Below, in pieces: positions 30,390 to 39,821 of a stretch of DNA of 64,000 nt. The DNA comes from Rhodococcus sp. Leaf278 (lineage in GTDB: Bacteria; Actinomycetota; Actinomycetes; Mycobacteriales; Mycobacteriaceae): positions 62,001 through 126,000 of the forward strand of contig NZ_LMRR01000004.1 in NCBI RefSeq assembly GCF_001426085.1, read 5' to 3'. How positions within the stretch are numbered: position 1 is the first letter of the stretch; every line of letters starts with the position of its first letter. The position numbers and the translations under genes were made by a program. The notes below the pieces were generated by a model. That model did not search any database. It was not told the origin of the DNA and was given only the letters and a program-made list of their open reading frames with translations.

Positions 30390-31234
30390 GACCTCGCTCC
30401 GATCCACAGTGTTGCGCCGACGACTGCGGCGATTCCGACAACCCACAACGCGATCGCCTCGGTACCGGGACCGAAGCCTGCGAGACCCCAGCCGCCCGCG
30501 GCCTTGGTTTCCTGGGCCGACTTGACGTACGCGATGATGTCGCCCTTCTCTTCGAGCGTCAGCTGACGGTCGGAGAACTTGGGCATGTTCTGCGGACCGG
30601 TGACCATCGCGGTGTAGATCTCCTGCTCGTTGGCAGGTCCGAGGTCCGGCGCGAACTTGCCGGAGGACAGGGCACCGCCCTGACCGGTGAAGTTGTGGCA
30701 GGACGCGCAGTTCAGTCGGAACAGTTCGCTGCCGCGTGCGATGTCGTCGCCGCGCAGGGACTCCTGGGCGACCTCGCCGTTCTCGTCGAGGATGACTGTG
30801 GGTCCGCCTCCGTTTGCCTGGATGTAGGCACCGAGGGCGTCGATCTGCTTGTCGTCGAACTTCGGTGGCTTGCGGAGTGCCTGCGCCTCGTTACGTACGG
30901 CGGGCATGCGACCACTCGAGACCTGGAAGTAGACGGCCGCTTCGCCGACGCCGATAAGGCTCGGTCCGCGATCTTGAACGCCCTGCAGGTTTGCGCCGTG
31001 GCACGTCACGCACGACGTGTCGTACAACTGCTTGCCCTCGCGAATGAGTGCAGCCGAGTCCGTGTCTGCCGTAGCGACCTGCGGAGTCGGAGTCAGGGCC
31101 GAAGCGAGGAAACCCGCGCTCAGAAGGCCCATCATGAGAACGAGAGCACCGGTGATGCGTCGGCGCGTCTTACGCTGACGTCGCGTCTTGACGGCGGCTT
31201 TGTCGACGGATGCTGCTGGGGGAGATGTACTCAT
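30386..31234 (-). CDS. qcrC: Diheme cytochrome c subunit (QcrC)
   Basis: A 282-residue membrane-anchored diheme cytochrome c. Two heme motifs, CVTCH and CASCH, lie in tandem cytochrome c domains. There is an N-terminal signal/anchor after a basic [26 protein letters not shown] head and a C-terminal helix ([19 protein letters not shown]). Because this lineage lacks a soluble cytochrome c, QcrC hands electrons straight to CtaC in the supercomplex. It lies 83 bp after ctaE. Confidence 0.96.
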   Translation of the reverse strand: MSTSPPAASVDKAAVKTRRQRKTRRRITGALVLMMGLLSAGFLASALTPTPQVATADTDSAALIREGKQLYDTSCVTCHGANLQGVQDRGPSLIGVGEAAVYFQVSSGRMPAVRNEAQALRKPPKFDDKQIDALGAYIQANGGGPTVILDENGEVAQESLRGDDIARGSELFRLNCASCHNFTGQGGALSSGKFAPDLGPANEQEIYTAMVTGPQNMPKFSDRQLTLEEKGDIIAYVKSAQETKAAGGWGLAGFGPGTEAIALWVVGIAAVVGATLWIGARS

Positions 31235-31317
31235 CTTCTATCCCTTGTCGTGTCGGGACGGACCGAACGTCGGGGGCTGAATCCGTTCGTTCGTTATCTT
31301 TGGCGTGCTGACTGTCA

Positions 31318-31929
31318 CTAGCGGATGAAGTAGATCGTCGCGAAGAGGGCAATCCAGACGATGTCGACGAAGTGCCAGTAATACGAGACGACGATGGCGG
31401 CGGTGGCCTGCGCGGGAGTGAACTTGCTGACCAGAGTTCTGGTGATCAGGAAGACGAACGCGATGAGTCCGCCGATCACGTGCAGTCCGTGGAAGCCGGT
31501 CGTGATGTAGAAGACCGATCCGTACACGCTGCTCGACAACGTCGTGCCCTCGTGCACCAGGTGGTAGTACTCGTACGCCTGGCCTGACACGAAGAAGGCG
31601 CCCATGGCCAGCGTGACGATGTACCAGCGTCGAAGTCCGAAGACGTCTCCACGTTCCGCTGCGAACACGCCCAACTGGCACGTGAACGACGACGCGATCA
31701 GCACGGCCGTCACCGGTACGGCCAGACCGAGGTTCAACTCGGTCGGTTCCGGCGGCCAGTTTCCGTTCGCCTGGGCTCGTGCGACGAAGTACATCGCAAA
31801 CAGCCCGGCGAAGAACATGAGTTCACTCGACAGCCACACGATCGTGCCGACGCTGACCATATTGGGACGGTTCAGCGAGTGCACGCGTTGGGTGATTGCC
31901 GATCCTTGAGTCCCTACAGCGCTCGTCAC
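31318..31929 (-). CDS. ctaE: Cytochrome c oxidase subunit III (CtaE)
   Basis: A 203-residue polytopic protein, the length of M. tuberculosis CtaE (Rv2193). Five or so helices are seen and the family segments [25 protein letters not shown] and [16 protein letters not shown] are clear. The start GTG at 31929 gives the family N-terminus ([23 protein letters not shown]). A longer start at the ATG at 31965 is less likely. First gene of ctaE-qcrC-qcrA-qcrB. Subunit I (ctaD) is not in the window. Confidence 0.95.
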   Translation of the reverse strand: MTSAVGTQGSAITQRVHSLNRPNMVSVGTIVWLSSELMFFAGLFAMYFVARAQANGNWPPEPTELNLGLAVPVTAVLIASSFTCQLGVFAAERGDVFGLRRWYIVTLAMGAFFVSGQAYEYYHLVHEGTTLSSSVYGSVFYITTGFHGLHVIGGLIAFVFLITRTLVSKFTPAQATAAIVVSYYWHFVDIVWIALFATIYFIR

Positions 31930-32080
31930 AGAAAGAAGTATGACCCGTCGTAGTACGGAAGGCATATCCGGGTCCGCTCTGGGCGCGTCGCAACGCAACG
32001 AATCCACGAGCGTGCTTGTTCCCGGGCTGGTCAGAGACCCCGTACGGGCCGGTAGGGTCCAGTCGTGCAAGGCTGGCCTC

Positions 32081-32557
32081 ATGGCAAAGAGCACCGAAGG
32101 TGGGTGGTTTCGGCGGCTGTTCTCGCGGTCGACCGCAGAACGTCTGGACCCCACGCGCGAGGATCTGGTGATAGTGGCGAGCTGCTTCGACGACGCGCAG
32201 GCGTGTTCCGCCGTGCTCGACGACGCGGCCCGAATTCCGCCGGTGTGGACGGCAGCGTCGGATGTGTTGCTTCGGCATCATCTGCTGCTGCCGGCGCACG
32301 AAGTAGCGGATGCGGCTGCGGTCGCGGCGCAGGACGATTACGAAGTGGGGCATGCGGTCGAATTGTCGGACATCGATGGATACCGCCCACACGTCGACGA
32401 CGGCGTTCCGCTGGTTCTGCAGCGCGTGCAGGTGCTCGACGCGCTTCACTGTTCACAGGAGCGATCTCGAATGGCGGGACTCGCCCAACGCCGGGGTGGC
32501 GCTGTACTCGGCTGGGACGCGCTGCAGCCGTCTCTGCCCGACCCGGGCTCTGGCTAA
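32081..32557 (+). CDS. Conserved hypothetical protein between ctaE and trpD
   Basis: A 158-residue soluble protein starting [17 protein letters not shown], with no signal peptide or membrane helix. A short predicted beta/alpha domain follows ([24 protein letters not shown]... [21 protein letters not shown]). The C-terminal [20 protein letters not shown] faintly recalls the RraB/DUF695 type, which I cannot confirm. It is divergent from ctaE and 50 bp upstream of trpD, so it may be co-transcribed with trpD. Function unknown. Confidence 0.75.
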   Translation: MAKSTEGGWFRRLFSRSTAERLDPTREDLVIVASCFDDAQACSAVLDDAARIPPVWTAASDVLLRHHLLLPAHEVADAAAVAAQDDYEVGHAVELSDIDGYRPHVDDGVPLVLQRVQVLDALHCSQERSRMAGLAQRRGGAVLGWDALQPSLPDPGSG

Positions 32558-32607
32558 GCTTCCACCGCCCCATGTCCGCCGCCAGGGACCGACGAACGGA
32601 TCCAGCC

Positions 32608-33669
32608 ATGAACGCACCGACCACTGACGAGCAGCCGCGAACCTGGCGTCGAATTCTGGGCGCGTTGAGCAGTCGCATCGACCTGTCCAGCGCCGATACC
32701 GGCTGGGCGATGGACGAGATCATGGCCGACAACGCGACAGCGGCACAGATCGCCGCATTCGGCGTGGCCCTCAGGATGAAGGGTCCTACTCCGGCGGAAG
32801 TGAACGGGCTCGCCGAGTCGATGCTGGCCCACGCGGTGCTGGTGGACACCGATACCGACGCCGTCGACGTCGTGGGCACCGGCGGCGACGGTGCCGATAC
32901 CGTGAACATTTCCACCATGGCTGCGATCGTCGTCGCCGCCAGCGGAATACGAGTGGTCAAGCACGGCAACCGGGCGGCGTCGTCCAAGAGCGGCACCACC
33001 GACGTGCTCGAAGCGTTGGGTGTCCGCGTGACTCTGGGGGCCGATGCAGTGGCGTCGAGCGTCGAACAAGTCGGTATCGGGTTCTGCTTCGCGCCGATCC
33101 ACCACCCCGCTCTGCGGTTCGCCGCGGCACCGCGGAAGGAAATCGGCATTCCGACCGTGTTCAATGTGCTTGGGCCACTGACCAATCCGGGTCGGCCGCG
33201 CGCAGGCCTGATCGGCTGCGCCTTCGAGAGTCTGGCCCCCGTGATGGCGGACGTGTTCGCCGGCCGGGGCAGCTCGGTTCTCGTTGTGCGTGGCGACGAC
33301 GGACTGGACGAGATCACCCTCTCCACCACGACGACCGTGCACGTCGTGTCGGGTGGCTCGGTGACCGTGGAGACGATCGACCCAGTCGACTTCGGGATCG
33401 AACGAGCTCCCATCGAGGCCCTGAGAGGCGGCGACGCGGAGTTCAATGCCGCAGTGGCGCATCGCGTGTTCGCCGGCGAGCACGGACCGGTACGTGACGC
33501 CGTTGTGCTCAACGCCGCCGCAGCCATAGCCGCATATCAGGGCATCTCCGGGAACCTGCGTGAGCGAATCGAAGCCGGATTGGCAACCGCCGCAACGGTT
33601 GTCGACAACGGTTCAGCGGCTCGGCTACTCGCCGACTGGGCGCGCTGCACCACCGCACTGGCCGACTGA
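32608..33669 (+). CDS. trpD: Anthranilate phosphoribosyltransferase
   Basis: A 353-residue enzyme of tryptophan synthesis that joins anthranilate and PRPP. The PRPP-binding motif [15 protein letters not shown], the [21 protein letters not shown] stretch and the [13 protein letters not shown] hinge are intact. The start ATG ([13 protein letters not shown]) is the first in frame after the preceding gene; the frame continues further upstream but overlaps that gene. It stands apart from other trp genes, as in mycobacteria (Rv2192c). Confidence 0.96.
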   Translation: MNAPTTDEQPRTWRRILGALSSRIDLSSADTGWAMDEIMADNATAAQIAAFGVALRMKGPTPAEVNGLAESMLAHAVLVDTDTDAVDVVGTGGDGADTVNISTMAAIVVAASGIRVVKHGNRAASSKSGTTDVLEALGVRVTLGADAVASSVEQVGIGFCFAPIHHPALRFAAAPRKEIGIPTVFNVLGPLTNPGRPRAGLIGCAFESLAPVMADVFAGRGSSVLVVRGDDGLDEITLSTTTTVHVVSGGSVTVETIDPVDFGIERAPIEALRGGDAEFNAAVAHRVFAGEHGPVRDAVVLNAAAAIAAYQGISGNLRERIEAGLATAATVVDNGSAARLLADWARCTTALAD

Positions 33670-33680
33670 CGAGCTGCGTC

Positions 33681-33956
33681 CTACTCGCCGATCGAGAACC
33701 CTGCGTCGACGTCGGCGCTCGAATACGACTGAAACGCAATGTGAGTCGTGGTGCCCCGCACGCCGCGCACACGATTGATGTGTTTGGTGACGACGTCGGC
33801 GATCGAGGCGTGATCGCGCACTTTGACGATGGCGATCAGATCGACATCCCCAGCGCACGAATAGACCTCCGTCACACCATCGACGTCGGCAACGGCCTGC
33901 GCCGCCTCCGGAATCAGGTCGGCCTCGGCGTCGATCAAGACGATGGCATTGATCAT
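33681..33956 (-). CDS. Stand-alone Lrp/AsnC ligand-binding (RAM) domain protein
   Basis: A 91-residue protein that is only the C-terminal ligand-sensing domain of Lrp/AsnC regulators, without a helix-turn-helix. The alternating beta-alpha pattern is clear (MINAIVLIDAEADLIPEAAQAVADVDGV... YSCAGDVDLIAIVKVRD). Such proteins bind amino acids and form decamers or mix with full-length Lrp proteins. It is convergent with trpD and 58 bp downstream of the exonuclease gene on the same strand. Its partner regulator is not in the window. Confidence 0.9.
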   Translation of the reverse strand: MINAIVLIDAEADLIPEAAQAVADVDGVTEVYSCAGDVDLIAIVKVRDHASIADVVTKHINRVRGVRGTTTHIAFQSYSSADVDAGFSIGE

Positions 33957-34014
33957 CTGTGCTCCTCATGCGTCTCGAGCCCGATGTGCGACGAGCTCCC
34001 ACCCAACCCTAGTT

Positions 34015-35730
34015 CTACCGGTCGTTCCGCGGGCTCCACTCCTGCCGCGCGGCTTCTCTCGCCGTTCGACACCAGTCTTCCCACGACCCCGCAGAGCGTG
34101 CCGGACTGCAGTAGCCGCTGCTGGTACGCACGATACGAACCCCATCGGTGCGGAGCCAGGACGCGATGAGACCGACCTCTTCCGGCGGCGCACCTCGGAG
34201 CGGCGTCGGATCGGGAATCACCGTTTCGGCGGACGCGGTGATGGCATCTACGACGGGCATCGGGTGCACTCCGCGGGGAGCGACCGCAGCACCGGCCAGC
34301 CGGCCGAATCGCACGACGATCAACTCCCATCCTCCGTCGGTGGTTCGCCGTGCGGCCACGAGTTCGGCGATGGCGGCCACAGCCGCCGACCGATGCATTC
34401 TGCGTATCGCGTCCACGGTGATCGCGATCCGGTCTCGCAAGCGTGCGGCCGTCTCGTATAGCTCCCTGTCCGCGAGTTCGGCGACCCGTCGGCGCATCGA
34501 ATAGAGGATGGCGTCGTCCTGGCCGCACACGAGCGCCAGAAACTGCGCTGGTGCTCCGGAGTACTCCTCGGCTGTCAACGGCCCGGACAGTGCCGCTGGG
34601 CAGCCGCCGACGTCCGTTGCCGGGCAGTCGTCACCGTGCCGAACCGAACGGGCCAGTCGGCGAGTGCACGTGCGGAGACGACAGAACTCCGCCACGAGCG
34701 CCGAAGCCTCTGCGGCGTCGCCGCGAACCGAGAACGGACCGAGACTGTTGGGGGCCGGCGTCCGGACTATCGACAGACGTGGGAACGCCTCGTCGGTGAG
34801 AGTGATCCACCAGCCCTTCTTCGGAAACTTCGAGCGTCGGTTGTACGGCGGGATGTGCGCGGAGAGCAGGCGCAGTTCTCGGACACCGGCTTCGAGTGCA
34901 TGCGCGCACTCGACGTGATCGACACGCGTGGCGAGGGAGACCATCTCCTTCATCCGACCCCTGGTCTCCGACCCGGTGAAGTAGTTGCGTACACGGCGCT
35001 TGAGGTTGTTGGAGGTGCCGACGTACAAGACCTCGTCGGACGGGCCGCGAAAAAGATAAACGCCGGGCGTGCCCGGCAGGTGAGCAGCAAGTCCGCGTTT
35101 GGCGCGCTGGCCGGCCGACACCGCCGGAAGGTAGTCGACCAACTCGGCGTAACTGTGCACGCCCTGATTGCCCACTCGCTCGATGAGGCCGTGCAACACG
35201 TCGACCGTTGCCCGGGCGTCGTCCAGGGCACGGTGCGTAGGCCGGGTGCCGGACCTGAACAGCGTGGACAGTGCGGAGAGCTTGACCGAGGGTGCTTCGT
35301 CCCGTGTGAGAACCCGTCGCGCCAGCTTGACGGTGCACAACACCTGAAACCGGGGCCACGCTATGTCCAGACGGCTGGCGGCGGCCTTGAGGAACCCGGT
35401 GTCGAAGCCCGCGTTGTGGGCCACCAACACAGAGCCGCGAGCAAACTCGAGGAAGCCGGGTAGCACTCGTTCAATCCGTGGCGCGCCGATCAGCATCGCA
35501 GACGTGATTCCGGTGAGTTCCACGATGTACGGCGGAATGGACCTGCCCGGATCGACGAGGGTGGCGAACTCGCCGAGAATCTCGCCTCCTCGAACCTTGA
35601 CCGCTCCGATTTCGGTGATGGCCTCGGTGTCCGAGCTGCCGCCCGTGGTTTCCAGGTCGACGACGACGAACGTCGTGTCGTGCAGTGGGGTGTCCAGTTT
35701 GTCGAACGACAGCTGGATGGGCAGGCTCAC
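34015..35730 (-). CDS. DEDD exonuclease / GIY-YIG (UvrC-like) fusion protein
   Basis: A 571-residue two-part nuclease. The N-terminal 200 residues form a DnaQ-type 3'-5' exonuclease: VDLETTG (metal Asp and Glu), HNAGFDTGF, and HRALDDARA with the last Asp. A GIY-YIG domain follows ([29 protein letters not shown]), then a UvrC-like C-terminal part with a cysteine-bearing segment ([15 protein letters not shown]). It resembles Rv2191, a likely DNA-repair enzyme. The start is taken as the GTG at 35730; the GTG at 35766 is also possible, and neither has a good Shine-Dalgarno. Confidence 0.88.
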   Translation of the reverse strand: MSLPIQLSFDKLDTPLHDTTFVVVDLETTGGSSDTEAITEIGAVKVRGGEILGEFATLVDPGRSIPPYIVELTGITSAMLIGAPRIERVLPGFLEFARGSVLVAHNAGFDTGFLKAAASRLDIAWPRFQVLCTVKLARRVLTRDEAPSVKLSALSTLFRSGTRPTHRALDDARATVDVLHGLIERVGNQGVHSYAELVDYLPAVSAGQRAKRGLAAHLPGTPGVYLFRGPSDEVLYVGTSNNLKRRVRNYFTGSETRGRMKEMVSLATRVDHVECAHALEAGVRELRLLSAHIPPYNRRSKFPKKGWWITLTDEAFPRLSIVRTPAPNSLGPFSVRGDAAEASALVAEFCRLRTCTRRLARSVRHGDDCPATDVGGCPAALSGPLTAEEYSGAPAQFLALVCGQDDAILYSMRRRVAELADRELYETAARLRDRIAITVDAIRRMHRSAAVAAIAELVAARRTTDGGWELIVVRFGRLAGAAVAPRGVHPMPVVDAITASAETVIPDPTPLRGAPPEEVGLIASWLRTDGVRIVRTSSGYCSPARSAGSWEDWCRTAREAARQEWSPRNDR

Positions 35731-35901
35731 TCGGAAGACGGTAGGTCCGACCTCCGACACAAACACTCACCGCGGTGATGAGTTCGGGCCGTGTCGTCGC
35801 CCCGCACCGTGATGTGTCACGAAACCTGTCGGTGGTGCGCGCTACCTTTCGCTCGATCGGCCGATTCGGCCGCCGGAAACAACAAAGAGACGAGGATCAC
35901 A

Positions 35902-36183
35902 ATGATCATCGACTGCAGCGACTGCCTGGTCCGTGACATCGCCTGCGCGGACTGCGTCGTGACCGTCCTTCTGGGGCCGCCGGGAATGCCGACGAGATCG
36001 GACGGTCGATGGGTCGGTCCACCCTCGCCGATCACGCTCGAGCAGGAAGAACTCGGTGCAATGGGGGTGCTAGCGGAGGTAGGTCTGGTGCCTACTCTCA
36101 AGCTCGTGACCGACGTCGACGAGACGGCCGAAGTGTCGTCGTTACCGACTCGTGACACTCCGAAGGATCAGCGGGCCGTCTAG
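35902..36183 (+). CDS. Four-cysteine miniprotein (93 aa)
   Basis: A 93-residue acidic protein with a CxxC pair at residues 5-8 and another at 15-18 (MIIDCSDCLVRDIACADCVV), a layout that suggests a zinc or redox site. The rest is rich in Pro, Gly, Glu and Thr with no helices. It has a GAGGA Shine-Dalgarno 5-6 bases before the ATG. It lies alone between the divergent DEDD exonuclease gene and a c-di-AMP riboswitch. A GTGA-N4-TCAC dyad (about 35810-35821) is upstream. I do not recognise a named family; similar actinobacterial proteins may exist. Confidence 0.7.
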   Translation: MIIDCSDCLVRDIACADCVVTVLLGPPGMPTRSDGRWVGPPSPITLEQEELGAMGVLAEVGLVPTLKLVTDVDETAEVSSLPTRDTPKDQRAV

Positions 36184-36305
36184 CGAATTTCGGGCCTGAT
36201 CCGGTCGTGTCGGCGCGTTGGGGTCGACACGGGGGTATGCCATTTCGTAACCTTCCTGAGACCTTGCGGAGTCTCGCCAATCCAAACCGGAGTGGCGTCG
36301 CAAGT

Positions 36306-36448
36306 CACCGCCTAATCGTTCACTCGCGAGAGTGTTCGTACCGGGAACCCGATATCTACTGGGGTGAATCCCGCCGAGCCACCTCGAGTGGCCGGTGGGT
36401 AGGGCTGCTCTTCCCAGCCCGAACCCGTCAGCTAACTCGGTCGGCGGA
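36306..36448 (+). ncRNA. c-di-AMP riboswitch (ydaO-yuaA type)
   Basis: The leader of the first NlpC/P60 gene carries the hallmarks of the ydaO/yuaA element: a 5' strand CGCCTAATC, CCGGGAACCC, the core GGGGTGAATCC, a variable hairpin AGGGCTGCTCTTCCCAGCCC, and the 3' core CCGTCAGCTAACTCGGTCGGCGG that pairs back with the 5' CGCC. These are typical in order and spacing. ydaO elements bind c-di-AMP and usually switch off cell-wall hydrolase or potassium genes; in actinobacteria they often precede rpf and NlpC/P60 genes. The ends are approximate. Confidence 0.88.
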
Positions 36449-36477
36449 CGATAGGAAGAAACGGAGCACCATCTTTC

Positions 36478-37032
36478 GTGGCGTCACAACTTTCCAACCG
36501 ATCATTGCGTCGAGTTCTCGTAGCCGGAGCGCTCACGGCAGGCGTGGTCATTCTTCCCGCTGCACCCGCGATGGCGGCCCCCCTCACCATTCCCGGCGTC
36601 GGAACCTTCGAGATTCCCGACATCCCGGGCCTCCCTCCACTCAACCTTCCGGGTATGCCTGCACCGGGTGCGCCGCTGGTGCCCCAGGTCACCCCCGCAG
36701 CGAAGGCCGTTCAGGCCGCTGAGTCCAAGATCGGCGCTCCGTACGTGTACGGCGCTTCGGGTCCGGATTCTTTCGACTGCTCGGGACTGATCCAGTGGGC
36801 GTACAAGCAGGCCGGCGTCAGCCTGCCGCGCACGAGCTACGACCAGGCAGCCGCAGGCACCCCGGTGTCGCGTAACAGCCTGATGCCCGGCGACGTCGTC
36901 TCGTTCTACGGTGGCTCGCATTCGGGCATGTACATCGGCGACGGCAACGTCGTGCACGCATCCACGTCCGGCGTGCCGGTCAAGGTCGCTCCGGTCGACT
37001 CGATGCCGTTCGATGGTGCTCGCCGTTACTGA
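36478..37032 (+). CDS. Secreted NlpC/P60 peptidoglycan endopeptidase
   Basis: A 184-residue secreted hydrolase that cuts stem peptides of peptidoglycan. Signal peptide MASQLSNRSLRRVLVAGAL... ending AMA, a short Pro-rich linker (residues 35-70), then a compact NlpC/P60 domain with catalytic Cys101 in DCSG and the His residues in SHSGMYI and VVHAS. It starts with GTG, with GGAG about 12 bases upstream. It is directly downstream of a c-di-AMP riboswitch and upstream of a larger RipC-like hydrolase. The short length matches RipD-type relatives. Confidence 0.94.
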   Translation: MASQLSNRSLRRVLVAGALTAGVVILPAAPAMAAPLTIPGVGTFEIPDIPGLPPLNLPGMPAPGAPLVPQVTPAAKAVQAAESKIGAPYVYGASGPDSFDCSGLIQWAYKQAGVSLPRTSYDQAAAGTPVSRNSLMPGDVVSFYGGSHSGMYIGDGNVVHASTSGVPVKVAPVDSMPFDGARRY

Positions 37033-37062
37033 TACCGACAGTCGACGTTCAGCGTGACAGAC

Positions 37063-37099
37063 CGACAGGGTCGAGCCGTATTCCGGCTCGACCCTGTCG
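37063..37099. terminator. Hairpin between the two NlpC/P60 genes
   Basis: A perfect 16-bp stem (37063-37078 with 37084-37099) with a five-base loop (TATTC) begins 30 bp after the first NlpC/P60 stop. There is no T run. It probably ends that transcript, so the second hydrolase would need its own promoter in the following 230 bp, where a GTGA-N4-TCAC dyad lies at 37188-37199. Confidence 0.7.
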
Positions 37100-37332
37100 T
37101 CGTCTCCGGGCGCGGTGACACGCCGCCCCGGTGGACAGCAGAGCGTCGAGTTCGTAATCTGATCGAGACCTGGTCGACGTTTATTTTGTGATCGGTCACC
37201 TGGAAACCCCGTCGATTTCGGACTGTGTTCACGTCCATCCCCGTAATCGCGTGGGTAGGGTTTGTTTCGGTTTACTTTTCCAACCGTTGCCTCGTTCGAG
37301 GTGGCATGTGCGAGGACGGAGAGTCGCTTTCC

Positions 37333-38394
37333 GTGGCGATATCGAGATCTACCCGAGTGTGGCGTCTGACCGGTAACTCGGTGGTGGCTGCCACGTTGGC
37401 GGCATGCATCGCCTTTGCGCCGACCACGCCCGCGGTTGCGCAACCGGGCTTCGATTCCGCGTCCGACGCTCAGGCCGAGCTCGCCGAGCTCTCGCGCCAG
37501 TCCGAGCAGACCAACGAATCTCTGAACAACGCTCAGATCGATCTGGACGCCAAGATGCAGCAGCAGCTCGACGCGCAGGCCGTTGTCGACCAGAGCCGGG
37601 CCGCGCTGGACGCAGCACAGACGCAGCTGGCGGCGCTGAAGCCGGCCATGGACAAGGTTGCCAACGTCAACTACCAGGGCGCTCGGACCAATCGGTTGTT
37701 TGCCGTGATGGTGAGTGATTCACCGCAGCAGTTGCTCGACCAGATGTCGGCACTCGACGTGATTTCGGCCGATACGGCCGACCAGGTCGCCCGGTTCAAG
37801 CAGGCGAGCGCGGACGCCGTCAGTGCCGAGCAGGCCGCAGCGACGGCCGCCGACCAAGCCCGAATGGCAGCAGAGCAAGCCAAGGCGGTCAGCGACGATC
37901 TACAGGCCAAGCAGAGTGAACTCCAGGGTCAGATCGCCGAGGTGATGGCCGCCTACAGTGCGTTGTCGTCCTCAGAGCAGCTCGCTCTCGCCGGATCGTC
38001 CATGCCAGAGGGTTTCGATCCGACTGTTCTCCTGCAGAATCTGACGCCCGGATCGGGAGCCAGCGCGTTGCAGGCCGGTCTGACACAGATCGGTAAGCCG
38101 TACGTCTGGGGCGCGACCGGACCGGACGGCTTCGACTGCTCGGGGCTGGTCATGTGGGCGTACAAGCAGGTGGGCAAGACCGTGCCTCGGACGAGTCAGG
38201 CCCAGGCCGAGGGCGGAACTCCGGTGGACCAGAAGGACTTACAGCCCGGTGATGTGGTGTTGTTCTATCCGGACGCGTCGCACGTCGGCATCTACGCCGG
38301 CGGCGGCAACGTCCTCCATGCCTCCACCTACGGAGTGCCCGTCAAGGTGCAGTCGATGGCATCGTTCCCGTACTACGGGGCGCGTCGATACTGA
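37333..38394 (+). CDS. RipC-like NlpC/P60 endopeptidase with coiled-coil N-terminus
   Basis: A 353-residue secreted hydrolase. Signal peptide to about residue 37 (ending AVAQ), then a long Ala/Gln-rich coiled coil (about residues 45-230), then a C-terminal NlpC/P60 domain with DCSGLVMWAYKQ (catalytic Cys), SHVGIYAGGGN and VLHAS. This is the domain plan of mycobacterial RipC (Rv2190c), which is activated by FtsEX during division. The GTG at 37333 follows GGAG by 11 bases; a longer start at 37306 cannot be excluded. The catalytic domain is closely related to that of the preceding gene. Confidence 0.9.
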   Translation: MAISRSTRVWRLTGNSVVAATLAACIAFAPTTPAVAQPGFDSASDAQAELAELSRQSEQTNESLNNAQIDLDAKMQQQLDAQAVVDQSRAALDAAQTQLAALKPAMDKVANVNYQGARTNRLFAVMVSDSPQQLLDQMSALDVISADTADQVARFKQASADAVSAEQAAATAADQARMAAEQAKAVSDDLQAKQSELQGQIAEVMAAYSALSSSEQLALAGSSMPEGFDPTVLLQNLTPGSGASALQAGLTQIGKPYVWGATGPDGFDCSGLVMWAYKQVGKTVPRTSQAQAEGGTPVDQKDLQPGDVVLFYPDASHVGIYAGGGNVLHASTYGVPVKVQSMASFPYYGARRY

Positions 38395-38424
38395 GGTGTG
38401 TCGCGACGGTCCACGTATGCGCGT

Positions 38425-39798
38425 ATGAGCGAGCCTGATCGGCCCGGAGGGATCCGCCTCCTGGTCCGATCGGCGCGGTTGCGGTGGCTTGCACTTGCTC
38501 TCGTCGCCGCGGTGACCCTCTCGGTGGTCGTCGTGCACAACGTTCACCGCACCGACACCGAATCCCGAGCACCGTCGACCGACGCCACCGTCGGTCAGGC
38601 CCCGCCGACGTACGACCAGCAGCGTCGAGCCGACGTGACAGTCCTTCTCGACCAGTGGGCCGACGCTGTTCGCGCCGGAGACGTCGACAGTCTGCGTGCA
38701 CTGATGGATCCGCGGGCCGATCCGAATTTCGTCGAGGCGCAAGTGCGGCGGGCGGCGTCCGTTCCGGGCGTACCGTTCTCCGAATTCGGCTACGTCCTGG
38801 GCGACGAGCCGGAAACGCCGGTTCCGCCTTCGATCGCAGAGCCGTTGGACGCCACCGACATCTGGGCACCGCCGGTGTATCTGCGCTACGCCGTGGCGGG
38901 GCCGGACGCGTCGCCGACGAGTCGGCCGGTCTCGCTCGTCGTAGCCGAGCGGGACGGTCGATGGCGGCTCGTCGACGATGCGGACCTGCCCGAGTATCGA
39001 CGCCACACCTGGCGTGGGCCGTGGGACTTCGGATCGTTGACGATTCGTTCGGTTCCGACGTCATCGGGGACATCGGTGGTGATGGGGCATCCGGATCGAA
39101 TGCAGTTCGTCGGGGCCCTGGCTGCCGAGCTCCCGTCGGCAATCGATGCGGTCACCGACTTCTGGGGAGATGACTGGGCTCGAGACGGTCTGGTGTTCGT
39201 TGCTTCGTCCGCGGAGGAGTTCGGCGAGCTGACCGAATCGGATCCGTCGACCGACGTCGCTGCGGTGACGGTGTCCGACGCGGTGGCAGCGGACGGCTCG
39301 CGTCCGACCGGCCAGCGGGTGGTGTTCGGTCCCGAAGCCGCGGCGCGATTGACGCCGTTCACCGTTCGATCGGTTCTGCGGCACGAGTTGACCCATGTGG
39401 CAGCCAGGGCGCGGACGGCGGACGGTACGGCGTTGTGGGTGGCGGAGGGGTTCGCCGACTACTCCGGGTATCGCAATTCCGGTGCCCATTTCGTGCAGCT
39501 CGCTCCCACTCTTGCCTCGATCGTGGCGTCCGGTGGGCCGCCGACGGTGCTGCCGAAGGACGAGGATTTCAGTGCCGGAGGGGCACGTTCGAGTGTTGCC
39601 TACGAGTCGGCGTGGTCGGTGTTCGCCTTCGTGGCCGATCGGTTCGGAGAGTCGACCCTGCGCAGGCTGTACGAGGCATTGGCGTCTGAACCGGACTCGG
39701 ACGGCTCCATCGATGCCGCCTTCGGGTCGGTACTGGGATCGGACCGCGCCCAGTTCGTCGCCTCGTGGGGCAACTGGGTGGCTGATCGGGCCCGCTGA
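38425..39798 (+). CDS. Membrane-anchored HExxH metallopeptidase-like protein
   Basis: A 457-residue protein with one N-terminal transmembrane helix (about residues 20-42), a non-catalytic extracytoplasmic domain, and a C-terminal domain with HELTH (residues 320-324) followed by AEGFADYSG, whose Glu would be the third zinc ligand of a gluzincin/peptidase-MA fold. The rest of the HExxH helix looks intact, so catalysis is plausible. It lies 31 bp after the RipC-like gene and 24 bp before pimB, so these genes may share a transcript. Substrate unknown. The start is uncertain (38398 or 38425); no clear Shine-Dalgarno. Confidence 0.82.
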   Translation: MSEPDRPGGIRLLVRSARLRWLALALVAAVTLSVVVVHNVHRTDTESRAPSTDATVGQAPPTYDQQRRADVTVLLDQWADAVRAGDVDSLRALMDPRADPNFVEAQVRRAASVPGVPFSEFGYVLGDEPETPVPPSIAEPLDATDIWAPPVYLRYAVAGPDASPTSRPVSLVVAERDGRWRLVDDADLPEYRRHTWRGPWDFGSLTIRSVPTSSGTSVVMGHPDRMQFVGALAAELPSAIDAVTDFWGDDWARDGLVFVASSAEEFGELTESDPSTDVAAVTVSDAVAADGSRPTGQRVVFGPEAAARLTPFTVRSVLRHELTHVAARARTADGTALWVAEGFADYSGYRNSGAHFVQLAPTLASIVASGGPPTVLPKDEDFSAGGARSSVAYESAWSVFAFVADRFGESTLRRLYEALASEPDSDGSIDAAFGSVLGSDRAQFVASWGNWVADRAR

Positions 39799-39821
39799 CG
39801 TCGAGCGCTACGGTTGTCGCC

